64,000 bases of DNA from Penelope pileata. Taxonomy: Eukaryota; Chordata; Aves; Galliformes; Cracidae. The notes under the pieces were generated by a model. It saw nothing but the letters and a program-made list of their open reading frames with translations. It ran no database searches and had not been told where the DNA came from. Below, one piece after another: positions 10,708 to 22,025 of the stretch. Numbering within the stretch: the first letter of the stretch is position 1; every line of letters starts with the position of its first letter. Both the position numbers and the translations under genes were made by a program. The stretch is taken from NCBI GenBank assembly GCA_013396635.1, contig WBMW01005662.1, positions 62,001 through 126,000 on the forward strand, in the 5' to 3' direction.

Positions 10708-13330
10708 GTAAGCGAGTAAACTTCCATTGTTGATGTTTTTTCTGCATCCAAAACCTGACAATCAAAATGTGTTTCAGGGGGAAAATTGCAGAAAATCAAA
10801 TATGTCTGTGCAATCAGAAAAACGTTTTACTCGACGAGCTGTTGTTCTGAAGTTAATTGTTCTATGGAAAAAACATGGAGGGTGATCCATATTTGGAAAC
10901 ATACTGAGGAGTTTTAACATACTAATGCCTAATTTTGAGTTGCTCTGGCTTTTGATTGGGAGTGTATCTACTATTGAATTCTCATGGTTTGCTTCCTATG
11001 GTGATACTGCAAACTGTGTTCTGTCGTGTCGAAAGTTCAAGGTGAATTCAGAAGTGGGGGTGATCAACAAAACACACTGTTGTGTCATGCTTACCTGAGA
11101 GACAGTGTTATGATCTGTGATGCCAGATGACAGAAGAGATGGGTATCCCAGATGTACTTCCATTTAGGAGAAAATAGTCACAATAGGGCTATAGTGCTGT
11201 TTCTTCTTCAGAACTAGGTCAATTTTAAGCCTTGTTTCCAATACAGTACTGTTTTAGATATGCCCTATGCAGCCACATGCAATATCATTCTCATTTTCTT
11301 TCTCCTGCTCCTCAGCTCATACAGAAGAATCAGTTTCTTGTACTTGTCTGTAAATTGTTTTTACAACATCAGAAAATAATTGATCCAAACAATACTATAT
11401 GCCACTTATTACTATGGTAAAATTATTGTAATGGATAATAACTGAAGGGTGTTTCTGATACACAAAAAACTCTTTTTTCCTATTTTTTCTTTCTAATATG
11501 GAAAATTAACTTGCAAGCCAGGTCTCTCATAAGCATGGTTTTTAAAATGAATTTTCAGTGCCTCCTGGATTAAAAAACAACAACAACAAAATCAAACAAC
11601 AACAAAATATCCAGACCCCCCCTCAAAAAAAAAAATTATTAATCAGAAGGCTTACTTGATACTGTGAGCATAAAGGGCTCTCGAAGAACGACCACCTTGC
11701 TGAATTACATAATAAAGTGGATTTATGCCTATTAGGTACAAACTCTGTAACACTGCATAGCAGAGATGTTGCTTGCGTGTCATTCTACTTCAGAATACTT
11801 TAAAGTTAAAAACCAACTGAGTCTTAAAATTCTTCTATCATGGCTTAATTTTGCAGTGAAAAATGAAGCAATATTTTTGTGATTCACTATGTGTTTCTGA
11901 AGCAATATTGTGATGTTTTTTATATATACTATTCTGTAAGGGAAGAGATGGGATGAAAATTCTCCTTTTGTGCGTTTTTCAATATAATTTAACCATACAT
12001 TTTATTCCTAGTGAAAGCACTTCATGGTGTTTAATGAATTATTAGCAAAATCAATGTTCTGTGGAGTTTATCTTGCTGGTAGGGAAAAGTTGGTAAGAAC
12101 TAGCATTTCTGCACTAGTCTTCAGTTTTATGCAACCAGATTCTGAGATGGGAGGATGGGAGAAGTTTTCTTTTTCAGAATGGCAATATTATGGATGCAAG
12201 AAGCCGTGTAAAAAGCTTTTAATTTGTGTGAACTGCTGAATTGCATCTCTGGTCCTGTGGACATCCTGCCATGCAGACTGTGCTGCGGACACAGCCCTCA
12301 TGGGCTTTATGATTTTAGAGCAAAGGAATAAAACTGGGCCCTCAAGGCTACAAATTCCCTATGCTGAGTGGCAGAGGCTCCTAACAACGTCAATTTTGAG
12401 CTTTCCATCCTACAATGGATGTTACAGGGAGCAGACTTCTCAGATTGTTTTTGAAGAAATTTGACATACTGATAGGGTTCAGTGTAATATCTACTCCACA
12501 GATTTTCCAGAAAAATGTCAAAGTTCCTATCGTATTTTTTTTTCCCCTCTGGACATGCATTCAAAGTTTTGCCAGAATGTTTGAATTTACGTTGGAATGG
12601 AAATTAAGAGAAATAACTTTGATTGTTAACCTTTGTGCTGTATGTCGCTATAGCTGTGGAGGACTTACAGTATTCAGAACAGCAAATGTTCTAGTTGTTA
12701 GTTACTGCTCAGGCTTGACTTAGGTTAACAGAGAAAAACTGTGTATGTTTTTGAGGGTATATAAGAAATCAGCACTTCCTGTTCCTTTGGCTTGGAGTAG
12801 TCTGGTAGGTGGGAGGAGAGGAATTATTTTAGTTATACTACTTTTGCGTATGTTCAGAAGTGTTAGCAGTATGGGAGCCTTAGTAGAGTGAATATATAGG
12901 ATTTTCCTACAGTATCATCTCTCTCCAACATGCTGGCTCATCTCTCTCATGTCCTTTGACTCGCACAGCCAGGTGGTCCTTGGACAACTTTTGTTCAAGT
13001 TCTGCTTACAGCAGCTGTTGTATACGGTAGCAGTGTAAATGGAACCTTTTGCCAGCTAGAGGATGAACATCTTTTTGAAATCAACAGTAGCATCTTGTGG
13101 ATGTACCTCCTGTGGTAGCAGAACCTTGAAGAGCATGGTGGAAGAAAAGATTTTTCAAGTTTCAGGCATATATTTCCCATTAATTTTGTTGTACCTGCAA
13201 GTTTTGTCTTCTGAACATTTTCAACTCTGTGGGGGGAGGGAGAAGTATATTACCATTTTAGCACAAATTAATAGACGTAGCAGCAGCAGATTTGCCAGGA
13301 AAGAGGAAAGGTGGAAATAATGTTAGTAGC
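10708..13330. other. MAST4 intronic sequence; simple repeats only
   Basis: AT-rich unique sequence following the exon B donor. An ACAACAACAAAA-type repeat and a C run followed by an A run lie at 11571-11637. No exon or named transposon recognised. Confidence 0.55.
11571..11637. repeat. (CAA)n / A-rich simple repeat
   Basis: Repeated ACAACAACAAAA-type units are followed by a short C run and a run of ten or so A. Ordinary low-complexity sequence. Confidence 0.65.
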
Positions 13331-13340
13331 TAAGCATGGC

Positions 13341-13880
13341 TACCAAGAGATTCTTCAGGAGCGGACTGCTCCAGCACAGGTCCCTGCAGGCTGCAGCTCT
13401 CCAAGCACTGCTCCAACACAGCTCCGTACCATGGGGCCCATTCTTCAGGAGCTGCTCCAGCACAGGCCCCACAGGCAGCAGCTCCCCCAGAGCTCCTGCC
13501 CCACCGCGGGCTGCTCTCCATGGCTGCAGCTCTGGCCCGGGGCTGCTCCTGCGGGGGCTCTCCATGGCTGCGGCCTCCTGCAGGCCTCATCCAGTGCTGC
13601 ACCGGGGGCTCCTCCATGGCTGCACGTGGAGATCTGCTTCGTGTGGTGCCCATGGGCTGCAGGGGGACAGCCTGCTCCACCATGAGCCTCTGCTGGGCTG
13701 CAGGGAACTGCTCTTGTGCCTGGAGCACCTCCTGCCCTCCTTCTGCACTGACCTTGGTGCCTGCAGGGCTGTTCCTCTCACATTTTCTCACTTTTCTCTC
13801 TCAGCTGCTCCCACAACAGTGTTTTCCCCTTTCTTATCCCTTCTCTCCCAGAGACACAACCAGCATTGTTCATGGCTCAG
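13341..13880. repeat. GC-rich degenerate tandem repeat, probably an avian interspersed element
   Basis: This block is much more GC-rich than its surroundings. It contains repeated words: ATTCTTCAGGAGC recurs 90 bases apart (13350 and 13440), GCTCCAGCACAGG recurs, and CTCCATGGCTGC recurs near 13517, 13559 and 13611. Long overlapping ORFs on both strands (184 codons on +, 13336-13890; 153 on -, 13330-13791) come from the lack of AT-rich stops. They are low-complexity Ala/Ser/Leu/Gln-rich and are not credible proteins. The downstream part (CTGCAGGGGGACAGCCTG, TGACCTTGGTGCCTGCAGGG) resembles a repeat I associate with bird genomes, perhaps LTR-derived, but I cannot assign a family. Confidence 0.6.
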
Positions 13881-13899
13881 CTTAAGATAAAACACAAAT

Positions 13900-16150
13900 T
13901 TCTAGAAGAGTTAGCAATTAAATTCAGACTTTTCTTGTCTCAGAGTAGTTTCATTTACAAATTTAGAAGGGCAGTGCATGTATGACTCCTTTCCCTCTTG
14001 GTGTGACAGCTGCCATACACAGGGAAGCTCAAGCAAACAGTTTTCTTTAAAATTTATTTCCACTTTTGGTTCCAGAGATCAGGACAAAGTAGATTGACCT
14101 TGATGTTATGCTGAAAGATGCAGGTGTTGATTTATTACTCTGAAACAGCAAGGTCGTGAGAAGGTCTGACGTGTATGAGGTAAGGAATCACTTGGCTCCA
14201 ATTCTTGCCCAATTTACTCATTTTTATTTGAAATGAGGAAAACCTGCTGTTTCATCTCTCAGAATGATCTCATTAGAATTCATGAGCATAAAGCACGAGT
14301 TCCTCAAGGTGGAATAAATAATAGTTGGCTTTTACCTCCAAAGGCAGAGTATCTGCACCAACATTCCCATTGTGATCTTGATGTCCTTTTAACTCTCTGT
14401 GGTTGCTTATTTAACCATGCAAAACACTCCTACTTCAGCTATTTCCAGTAGTCTCTCATATTAAACCTTGTGATGCTTCAAAGGGAGAGCTGCTTCAGTT
14501 GTTACTTTGGGTTAATGAGGATTCTTGGAAAATGAGAAACAACATCACTGCATGTATAAAGTTATATATAAAATTTTGCTGGTAGAGGACTGGGTTTTGA
14601 GGAATGAAAAAGTAAGAGCTGCTTCTTACTCAGCAGATCTCATCACTTGTGTACTTAAACTTGCTTCAACTTTTGAAATTCTTCTAAAGCTTTTAACTTC
14701 TGTGAGCCTGTAGAGTCAAAGCAGAGGAGAGGATTGTGTGTTTCTATTTTTGCTTGTGACAATCAGCTATGCCTGTACAAACCTATTAGCATCTTAATGG
14801 GTTTGCATTGGTGTAAATGATAGTATAGTTTGAGAACTGCAGTTTGAGTGCTGCACAGTTGTCATTCGTTACCAGGAATCTTTTGGAGAAACTTTACTGT
14901 TGGTTTGTTGCACTTGAGGGTTGCAGCAATAGTAATTCCTGATCTCCTGATTTTTTTGGGCTGGCACTAACAAAAGTGCAGTTTTACTTGCTGCATGCTG
15001 ATGTGAAATCAGAGGGGCTAAGCTTTTGTTGTCATAGTGATGTTTTGGAGCAGAGCTTATGGAGTTGAATAAAAGTAAAGCTCAGTTGGCTGATATCATA
15101 AAGATTCAGAGTGAAATATATTTTAAAAAGCTCCCAGAAAAATTCTGTGTTCTTATATATGTGTTTCAAACATTTATATGAAATATGGCAATTTGATCTG
15201 TGGTTTGTGTTACTTGATGTTGTTCAGAAGAAACAGTTTTTTCTAAATCATGTAACCAAATAAAGACAACCTCCTTCTTCCTTCCCTCCAACCCCAAACT
15301 TTTACAGCGTACACCATCTTGGAAAGATAGATAACAGAATTTACAGGACTTAGCAGAAACACACATAATTTACTGTAGTGTTGTGGGTTTTTGTTTTTTG
15401 TTTTTTGTTTTTTTTTGTAGTTTTTTTCCCTTCTTCTTTTGGTTTATGTAAGATGGATCTTAAGAGAACATGAAAAGTCCTTGTGACAGTTATTTCCTGT
15501 GGTAGTCTGAAAGCTGCTGCTTTTCATCTGTGGGAGAAAGCTTGTCTGAGTCATTTTAAATGCCATTTTGTTGATCTCCTTTCCCTGAACTCTCATAAAG
15601 ATTTTCCCAAAGCAGTTGAGTGCTGTTTGTATTAAATCTTCTGGCCTTTTGGGTTGTATTTTGAATGTACTGTTGAATGTTAAATTTTGAAGTTAATAGT
15701 TGAGGCTTTCTAAACATTTTGAGGAGGTAAAAGGCTGAAATGAATTCCGGTTTGAAAATTACAGTTATTATGGAGTAGTGCTGTAACAGTACAATATTGG
15801 AATTGCACACATGAAAGAGTTTTTAGGTTTTAATCTAAATACTGTTACAAAACTTTCTAAAATTTTCTAATACTGCATGGTCATAAGAATGACCTAAATG
15901 AAGATTTCTTGACCAACATTATTCCTTTCTAAAGCAGAGAATGACAGTCTTACAGAAGTATTTTCCAGTGAGATACACTTTCATAATTTTAAGTTTTTAC
16001 TGTTATTTGATGTTCTGCTCAGAGTATTTACAATATTGAAGCTTAAAATGTTTGTGGCCATTAGTTTTGTTTGCCTTTGAGTTAGATTCTGCTTTCTTTA
16101 AACTGTTAAGGATGATACAATAAAGAATTTTTAATTTAGAGATTTTAATC
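13900..16150. other. MAST4 intronic sequence; nothing recognised
   Basis: AT-rich unique sequence. A TTTTTTG-type T-rich tract is at 15386-15427. No splice-bounded exon or transposon recognised. Confidence 0.55.
15386..15427. repeat. T-rich simple repeat
   Basis: Repeats of GTTTTTT and longer T runs. It could be the reverse-oriented poly(A) of an old insertion, but no body is recognisable. Confidence 0.55.
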
Positions 16151-16153
16151 TTA

Positions 16154-17275
16154 TTCCCTGTGTTGTTCTCCTCTGGACACGCTCCAGCACCCCAATGTCT
16201 TTCTTGTACTGAGGGCCCAAAACTGAACACAGTACTCAAGGTGCGGCCTCACCAGAGCTGAGTACAGAGATATGATCACCTCCCTGGTCCTACTGGCAAA
16301 ACTGTTTCTGATAAAAGCCAGGATGCCACTGCACTTCTTGGCCACCTGGGCACATTGTCCGCTCGCATTCAGCCAGGCGTCGACCAGCACCCACGTATCT
16401 TTTTTGTCCGTGCAGCCTTCCAGCCACTCTGCCCCAAGCTGGTAGTGTTGCATGGGGTTGTGACCAAAGTGCAGGACCCTGCACTTGGCCATGTTGAATT
16501 TCATCCCATTGGCCTCAGCCCATCAATCCAACCTGTCCAGATCCCTCTGTAGGGCTTTCCTACCCTCAGGCAGATGAACACTTTTTCCCAGATTGGTGTA
16601 ATCTGCAAACTCAGAGAGTGTGCATTCAATCCCCTCATCCAGATCATTGGTAAACATGTTTAACAGGACTGGCCCCAGTACTGACCTTTGGGGAGCACCA
16701 CTGGTGACCGCTACCAGCTGGATTTAACTCCATTCACCACCACTCTCTGGGCCTGGCCCTCCAGTCAGTTTTTTACCCAGAAAAGAGTACACCTGTCCAA
16801 GCCATGGGTGGTCAGCTTCTCCAGGAGAATGCTGTGGGTGACAGTGTCAAAGGCTGTGCTAAAGTCTAGATAGGCTATGTCAACAGCCCTTCCCTCGTCT
16901 ACCAGTCTGGTCACCTGGTCATAGAAAGAGATCAGGTTGGTCAAGCAGGACCTGCCTTTCATGAACCAGTGCTGGCTAGGCCTGATCCCCTTGCTGTCCC
17001 ACACATGCTGCATGATCACACTTGAGATTATCTGCTCTGTGTCCTTCCTCGATGCTGAGGCCAGGCTTAGCAGGCCTGTAGTTCCCCGGATCCTCCTTCT
17101 GACCCTTCTTGTAGGTGGGTGTCACACTGGCAAGTCCCCACTTGTCTGGGACCTCCCCGGCTGACCTGGACTGCTGATAAATGATGGAAAGTGGCTTGAC
17201 AGATGGAAAGTAGCTTGGGAAGCAACAGTCATTACTCACTGCAGAGTGCACCTGCTGACCTAGAGGTTTTGCTTG
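16154..17275 (-). mobile_element. CR1 LINE ORF2 fragment (reverse transcriptase), 3'-truncated
   Basis: Read on the minus strand this is CR1 ORF2. It shows VPDKWGLASVTPTYKKG (about 17110-17160), FMKGRSCLTNLISFYDQVTRL, the palm motif A region YLDFSTAFDTV (about 16840-16880), then the motif C region, and finally KCRVLHFGHNPMQ and LVRPHLEYCVQFWA (16151-16504). Motif C reads FADY (16598-16609) where active CR1 copies carry FADD, so a catalytic Asp is lost. The frame is broken by several shifts. Unusually, the left (3') edge stops inside ORF2, with no 3' UTR or tail, so the copy lost its 3' end. Clearly a dead element. Confidence 0.92.
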
Positions 17276-20200
17276 TCAGATGGTGACATATCTATTAGTA
17301 ATGATTGTAAATGTCCTGAGGCTCAGTTGTCTCAACCTGCACAGAAACTCAGACTTCTCTAACATGGTTTCATAATTGAATTCATCAGAATTAATGGGAA
17401 AGCGTTTGATCCTGAATTCAAGGTCCATTTATTGTCCAAAGAGAGGCTGCTCTCTGTATTTCCAGATCTTGGAAATACAGAGAAAAATGCTAGGTAAGCC
17501 TGCTAGTTGTCCTTTTGTTATGTATCCCTTTATATAGGAGATATAAGCAGTTTGTTTCCTCCAGGAGAAGTATTTCCATAGATAATTCCAGTCCTGTTAC
17601 CCCATTTCAGAAATCTTGCAGTCTCTCTGCAGCACAGTGACTGATTTCAGCTAGTTCTTTTACAAGTTGCCGGAGAAACAATCCTGCAGCTACATTCTTG
17701 AGTTGGAAATTCTTATCCATGGTCTGTGCCAGCACTGCAGCATTGTGTTGCATCTGCATCATTTTATCGCGCCTTGATAAAAATAGTTGCAGAACTGAAA
17801 CCAACACTGCAGGCATCAGCCTTCCTTATTGCACAATTTCAGCAGGCCACAGCACTACAAGCTGCAAAGAGTTGCTTAGTTGCCTTGAAGCTTAGGAAAT
17901 GCTTGTAGACTCTCAAGGCTATTAAGTGGGGAATGCAGAAGGAGGTGTGTATCAGAAAGACACTACTATCCCTGCAGTGGCCTTTTTTGAGGCTTTGTTA
18001 TTTCTGCCATACACAACAGAACTTGTTTACACTGCTGTGCAGGCTGAATTACTTTGCAATAAATATTGGTGATCCCTTAGGGAAAGTATTTTTCTTTGGC
18101 ATTAGCTTATTCTTGAATACTGCTAAAGTGATGGCTTTACAAATGTGAGTTCTAATCAGACTTCATAAATGAACAGAACATTTTGGAAAACAGGAGTGCA
18201 AGAAGCCTCAGAGATTTGCAGAAGAATACTGAAAAAAATACCCTGACCTGGAAACAACCACAAAATAACCCAGGCAATTCTCCTGCCCCTGTCAAGTACA
18301 GAGCTTCTTAGACCTGTTGTTTTTCAGATATCGTGTTGCTCCCTTTGCTTGTTTGTCACCATTTCAGAAGAAAAGTAAATGTTTAGGCTTCTAGAGGCAG
18401 TGCATTGCACCTAGAGAAAACTGAAGAATGTCAGTGAAGTGCTGTTTTCAGGACTCAGCTGCCGTTTCCCTGGTGCCGGTTTTGGCTGGTTTGTCATCTT
18501 GATCCATGAGATGTTGGTGGTTCAGGCTAAGATTGCCCATGTTTCTGATCCAAAATGCTATTCAGCAAAGTAGTAATCATTTGGCTTTGAATAGGGTAGT
18601 GGTTCCACCTGCTGCTAGGACAACGTTTTTCTTAGAGGGTCTCGGAAGCTGATTCTAGGCTCAAGCATAGTGTCGGGCGGCAGGAGGTGTTGAGGAGCAT
18701 GGTGTTAAAATGGCACCAGCTTGAAGACGTCTGTCTCCTGAACCCAGGTTTCACACAGTACTGTGTTTGTCAGTAACATGCTAAGTGTTCCCTGCGTGTG
18801 ATACCGCTGTCATACGATTATATTGTATGATTATATTGTTATATTGGGTGTATATCGTGATGTCTGCCTTTCATCAACATGTGTTTCTGGGCTCACACTA
18901 TAGCAGTCAGGGGCTCATATGCACAGTGTACTCTGAAGCAGACTGTCAGCTTCAGAGACTGTGGGAGGAGATGAGCTAGGCTTGCAGAATTATTTTCTAG
19001 CAGTAAGAAACCTGCTGTTGTAGAGCAAAAGCATGGCTTGTCTGCTTATACCAGGAGCAACAGAATCTGCTTTTTCTGTTCTTCAGGACATGCTGCTAGG
19101 AGAGATTGGCAAGGCTCTCCTTGGGTTAGAGAAGAGGAGGTGGTTTCCAGTCCAAAGCTCTAGCTCAGTGAGCTGAGAGGAGTTTAGAGCTTCAGAGCTG
19201 CACAGAAAAAGTCAGAGTGGCTAACAACCAAAACATACGTACCTTGAAGAGTTGTGAGAGGGACTGCTGCATGCATGGCTCTTGGATGGAAAATAACATG
19301 ATGCTTTGTGGCCAGGAAGACAAATCTGCAATTTGGTAGAGAAATGAATAGTAACCAAAATTGAGCCTGAAACTTTCACATGACTGAAAAAACATCTATG
19401 GAACTCCAAAGTACCACAAAAACAGTCTTGTCATATTTTAGGAGTTTGTGGTCTCAGACTGCTCAATTTCTGTTGGGAAGTACACTGGAAAGCATGTGGT
19501 TGGGTTTAGGAAGGTGGTTAATGCTCTGTGACTTCCCAGACTGATTAAACCTGGAAATATCTCTAAAAACCACTGTAATGCCTGAGATGAGGGGATCATG
19601 ATGTGCTGGTATACAAGCATGTGCACCAAAGTCAGTCTTTCATTATGAATAATCAGGTATGCTGTTCCTCCTTCACCTCCACACTGTGGCTTCTTTGCCA
19701 GGTGAATATGTAGGCTCTCAGTGCTTTGTCTGCCACTGGTGAAGTCTCTCCTTGTGTATATGTACAGTTCCACAAGCAGTGGTGTTGAGGAAAAGCAGGA
19801 TAGAGATCAGGTTATAGATGGCATTGGATGTTGTGGACAGGATGGCAGAAGTTTTGACTGGGGCTAATTGTGTGCCTAATGGTGCTTGTGAAAATATGGT
19901 GGAATATGTTGGGATAATCCTTTATATTAAGCATGACTTCTCCCTTTAAATTTTGCAACATTGAAATATTGCATAGTTTTTGAAAGAACCAGCCCCCCNG
20001 AAACGTAATTTTACACGAGGTTCAAGCATCATTAAAATTAATGGCAAGCCATGTCCAGACGTGACTAGAGACAGTCAAAGGAGGGGCTGCTTGGATGGTT
20101 AAGTGGATTTTGAGGCTTGCTTTTTTTTTTCATTGGTGGCATATGAAGAACGTATATTTGCAGTGATAAATGTTTTAAGTCCCTTTTGTATCAGGATATT

Positions 20201-21320
20201 GATATTCCCATAAACATCCTTTGCAGTTACATGGGAGGAATAATCAGATTGTCTTCTTTCAGTAAAAATAGGACTGTTAGTGGTTTGATTTGCTATTTGA
20301 ATGCTGAGGAGTTAATTCCCTCATTTCCACTATGACTGATGAATTTTCCAGGATGCTGGAGGTATAAAATCTAGCACAGATCGTGCTGATCCTGCACTGC
20401 TTGTTTTACATGTTTTTGACAGGGTGTTGGTGGTGATTGAGGTGCTGACTACAGTTTGCATGTTACGCAGCGTTACACAGCGTTGCTGTGCACGCTCAGT
20501 CCTACAAAGCTAAAACAGAATATGTATGCCTGTCTCTGTATTGAGAAGGTGGAAGTCTGTGACTTGTCATGTCATCCACCGCGATACTCCTCATTCTCCC
20601 TGGTATGCAGAGAACAGATATTTAAGACCGTTTCTTAACTCATCTGAATCCCACTCAACTAGTGTTTGTACAATCTTTGCCTGTAGGAAGGAGGTGTAGA
20701 AATAATTCAGTACCTCTCCGTCTGTGCAGTGGTGAGCCCAAAGAAGATCTCCCTGCTATTGTCTACTCCCTTGCTCTCCTCCTTTTTTTAGTACCTGTGC
20801 ATTTCATGCAAATATTTCTGGAAATATCTTCACTGAAGAAGTAGGAAGGCATTATTATCTCTGCTTTACAGATGGAGAGCTGAAGCACAGAGATTAAATG
20901 ACTAGATAACACTGGATCTTAGACCTTGAGGCACCTTAGCCATAAGATTGTTTTTGTATTTTGTCCTTCACTGGAGGGCTTTCTCTTACACTTTGACAAG
21001 CATAAATAACTAAAATCACGTTAACCTCTATTGTACTTCTAGGTGCTTGATCTGCATGTTGTACCTCCTTTACATGCAGTTAATTCTACCACTTTTTTGT
21101 GATGCTTTTTTTTTTGTCAGCAGTAGTCGTACGTATGGAATTGGGATTATCCAGCTGCAGCACTGTCTGAGGAGCAGCCTAGTTAGCTGGTCAAAAGGCA
21201 GCGCAGACATAAGGGTATGAGTTGTTGAGGTATGCCAGCAAGCATTTCAGCTGGTCAGTTTCTTTGAGTTAGGGAGCTGGGAAGGTCTTTCTCATTTGAA
21301 TGTACTCAGGATAGTTTGGA
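17276..21320. other. MAST4 intronic sequence with one hairpin
   Basis: Mostly unique sequence. The only structured element I see is the perfect inverted repeat at 17451-17483. The minus-strand ORF at 17607-17816 (ending LVKELAEISHCAAERLQDF) looks mildly protein-like but has no family I recognise and is closed upstream by a stop. A small GATTATATTGTAT duplication lies near 18817-18845. One ambiguous base (N) is at 19999. Confidence 0.5.
17451..17483. repeat. Perfect inverted repeat (14-bp stem, 5-nt loop)
   Basis: Left arm TCTCTGTATTTCCA (17451-17464), loop GATCT, right arm TGGAAATACAGAGA (17470-17483). All 14 pairs match. It is not part of a transposon I can name. It could be a chance palindrome, a recombination relic or a small structured RNA element in the intron. 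Confidence 0.85.
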
Positions 21321-21324
21321 AATT

Positions 21325-22025
21325 CAGTGGTAGAGCTCAAAGGGCTGTAGTGAATGGGGCTACGTCTGGCTGGTAAGCTGGTCACTGGTGATGTTCCCCA
21401 CGCTCAATTCCCAGCTCAGTTCCCTATTCCACGTTTCTATCAATGGTCTGGTTGCTGGAATGGAGTGCACCTTCATTAAGCTTGCTCATGATGCTAAACT
21501 GGGACAAGAGACCTTGCAGAGGGATCTAGATATGCCCGAGCGCTGGGCGACCAGCGGCGGTGTGAAGTCCAACACAACATGAAAGGATGTTCAAGTCCTT
21601 GAAAGCGTCCAGAAGGGCACCGAAGTTGGAGACAGGGCTGGAAGGCATGTCCTGTAAGGAGAGGCTGGGGACACTCAGGTTGTCAGCCTAGAGGAGAGGG
21701 GGTGAGAGGCGACCTCACTGCTCCCTGCAGCTCCCTGAGGAGGGGCAGCAGAGGAGGGTGCCAGGCTCTGCCCCTGGGAACCGATGCCGGGAAGGGAACA
21801 GCACAGAGCTGCCAGAGCACTGGGAAGCATTTCTGTGTCATAAGGGTGGTCAGACACTGGCACAGGCTTCCTGGAGACGTGGCTGAAACCCTGTGCCTGT
21901 CAGTGTTCAGGAGGCATCAGGCAAAGCCCTCTGATATGTGCTAGCTTTTGGTTAGCCCTGAAGTGAGCGGGCTGTTGGACTCGATGATCTTTGTAGGTTC
22001 CTCACAACTGAACTATTTTGTTCTA
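21325..22025 (+). mobile_element. CR1 LINE fragment with internal deletion
   Basis: The copy begins in the RT region (GGTCACTGGTGATGTTCCCC; FLINGLVAGMECTF-like and KLAHDAKLG pieces near 21400-21510). It continues to LQRDLDMPERWA and then jumps to the GERVQ/KGTEVGD-like region near 21600, skipping several hundred bases of normal CR1. The 3' part follows (GACTCGATGATCTTTGTAGG) and ends near 22025 with a poorly conserved tail. Broken frame; dead copy. Confidence 0.85.

Noticed and set aside
13336..13890. 184-codon + strand ORF and the overlapping 153-codon - strand ORF as genes
   Set aside because: Both arise in a GC-rich degenerate repeat with few stop codons, are low-complexity, and have no domain or splice context.
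17607..17816. Minus-strand 69-codon ORF (ending LVKELAEISHCAAERLQDF) as a pseudogene
   Set aside because: It looks mildly protein-like, but I cannot name a family, an upstream in-frame stop closes it, and there is no supporting poly(A) or duplication. Needs a protein search before any claim.
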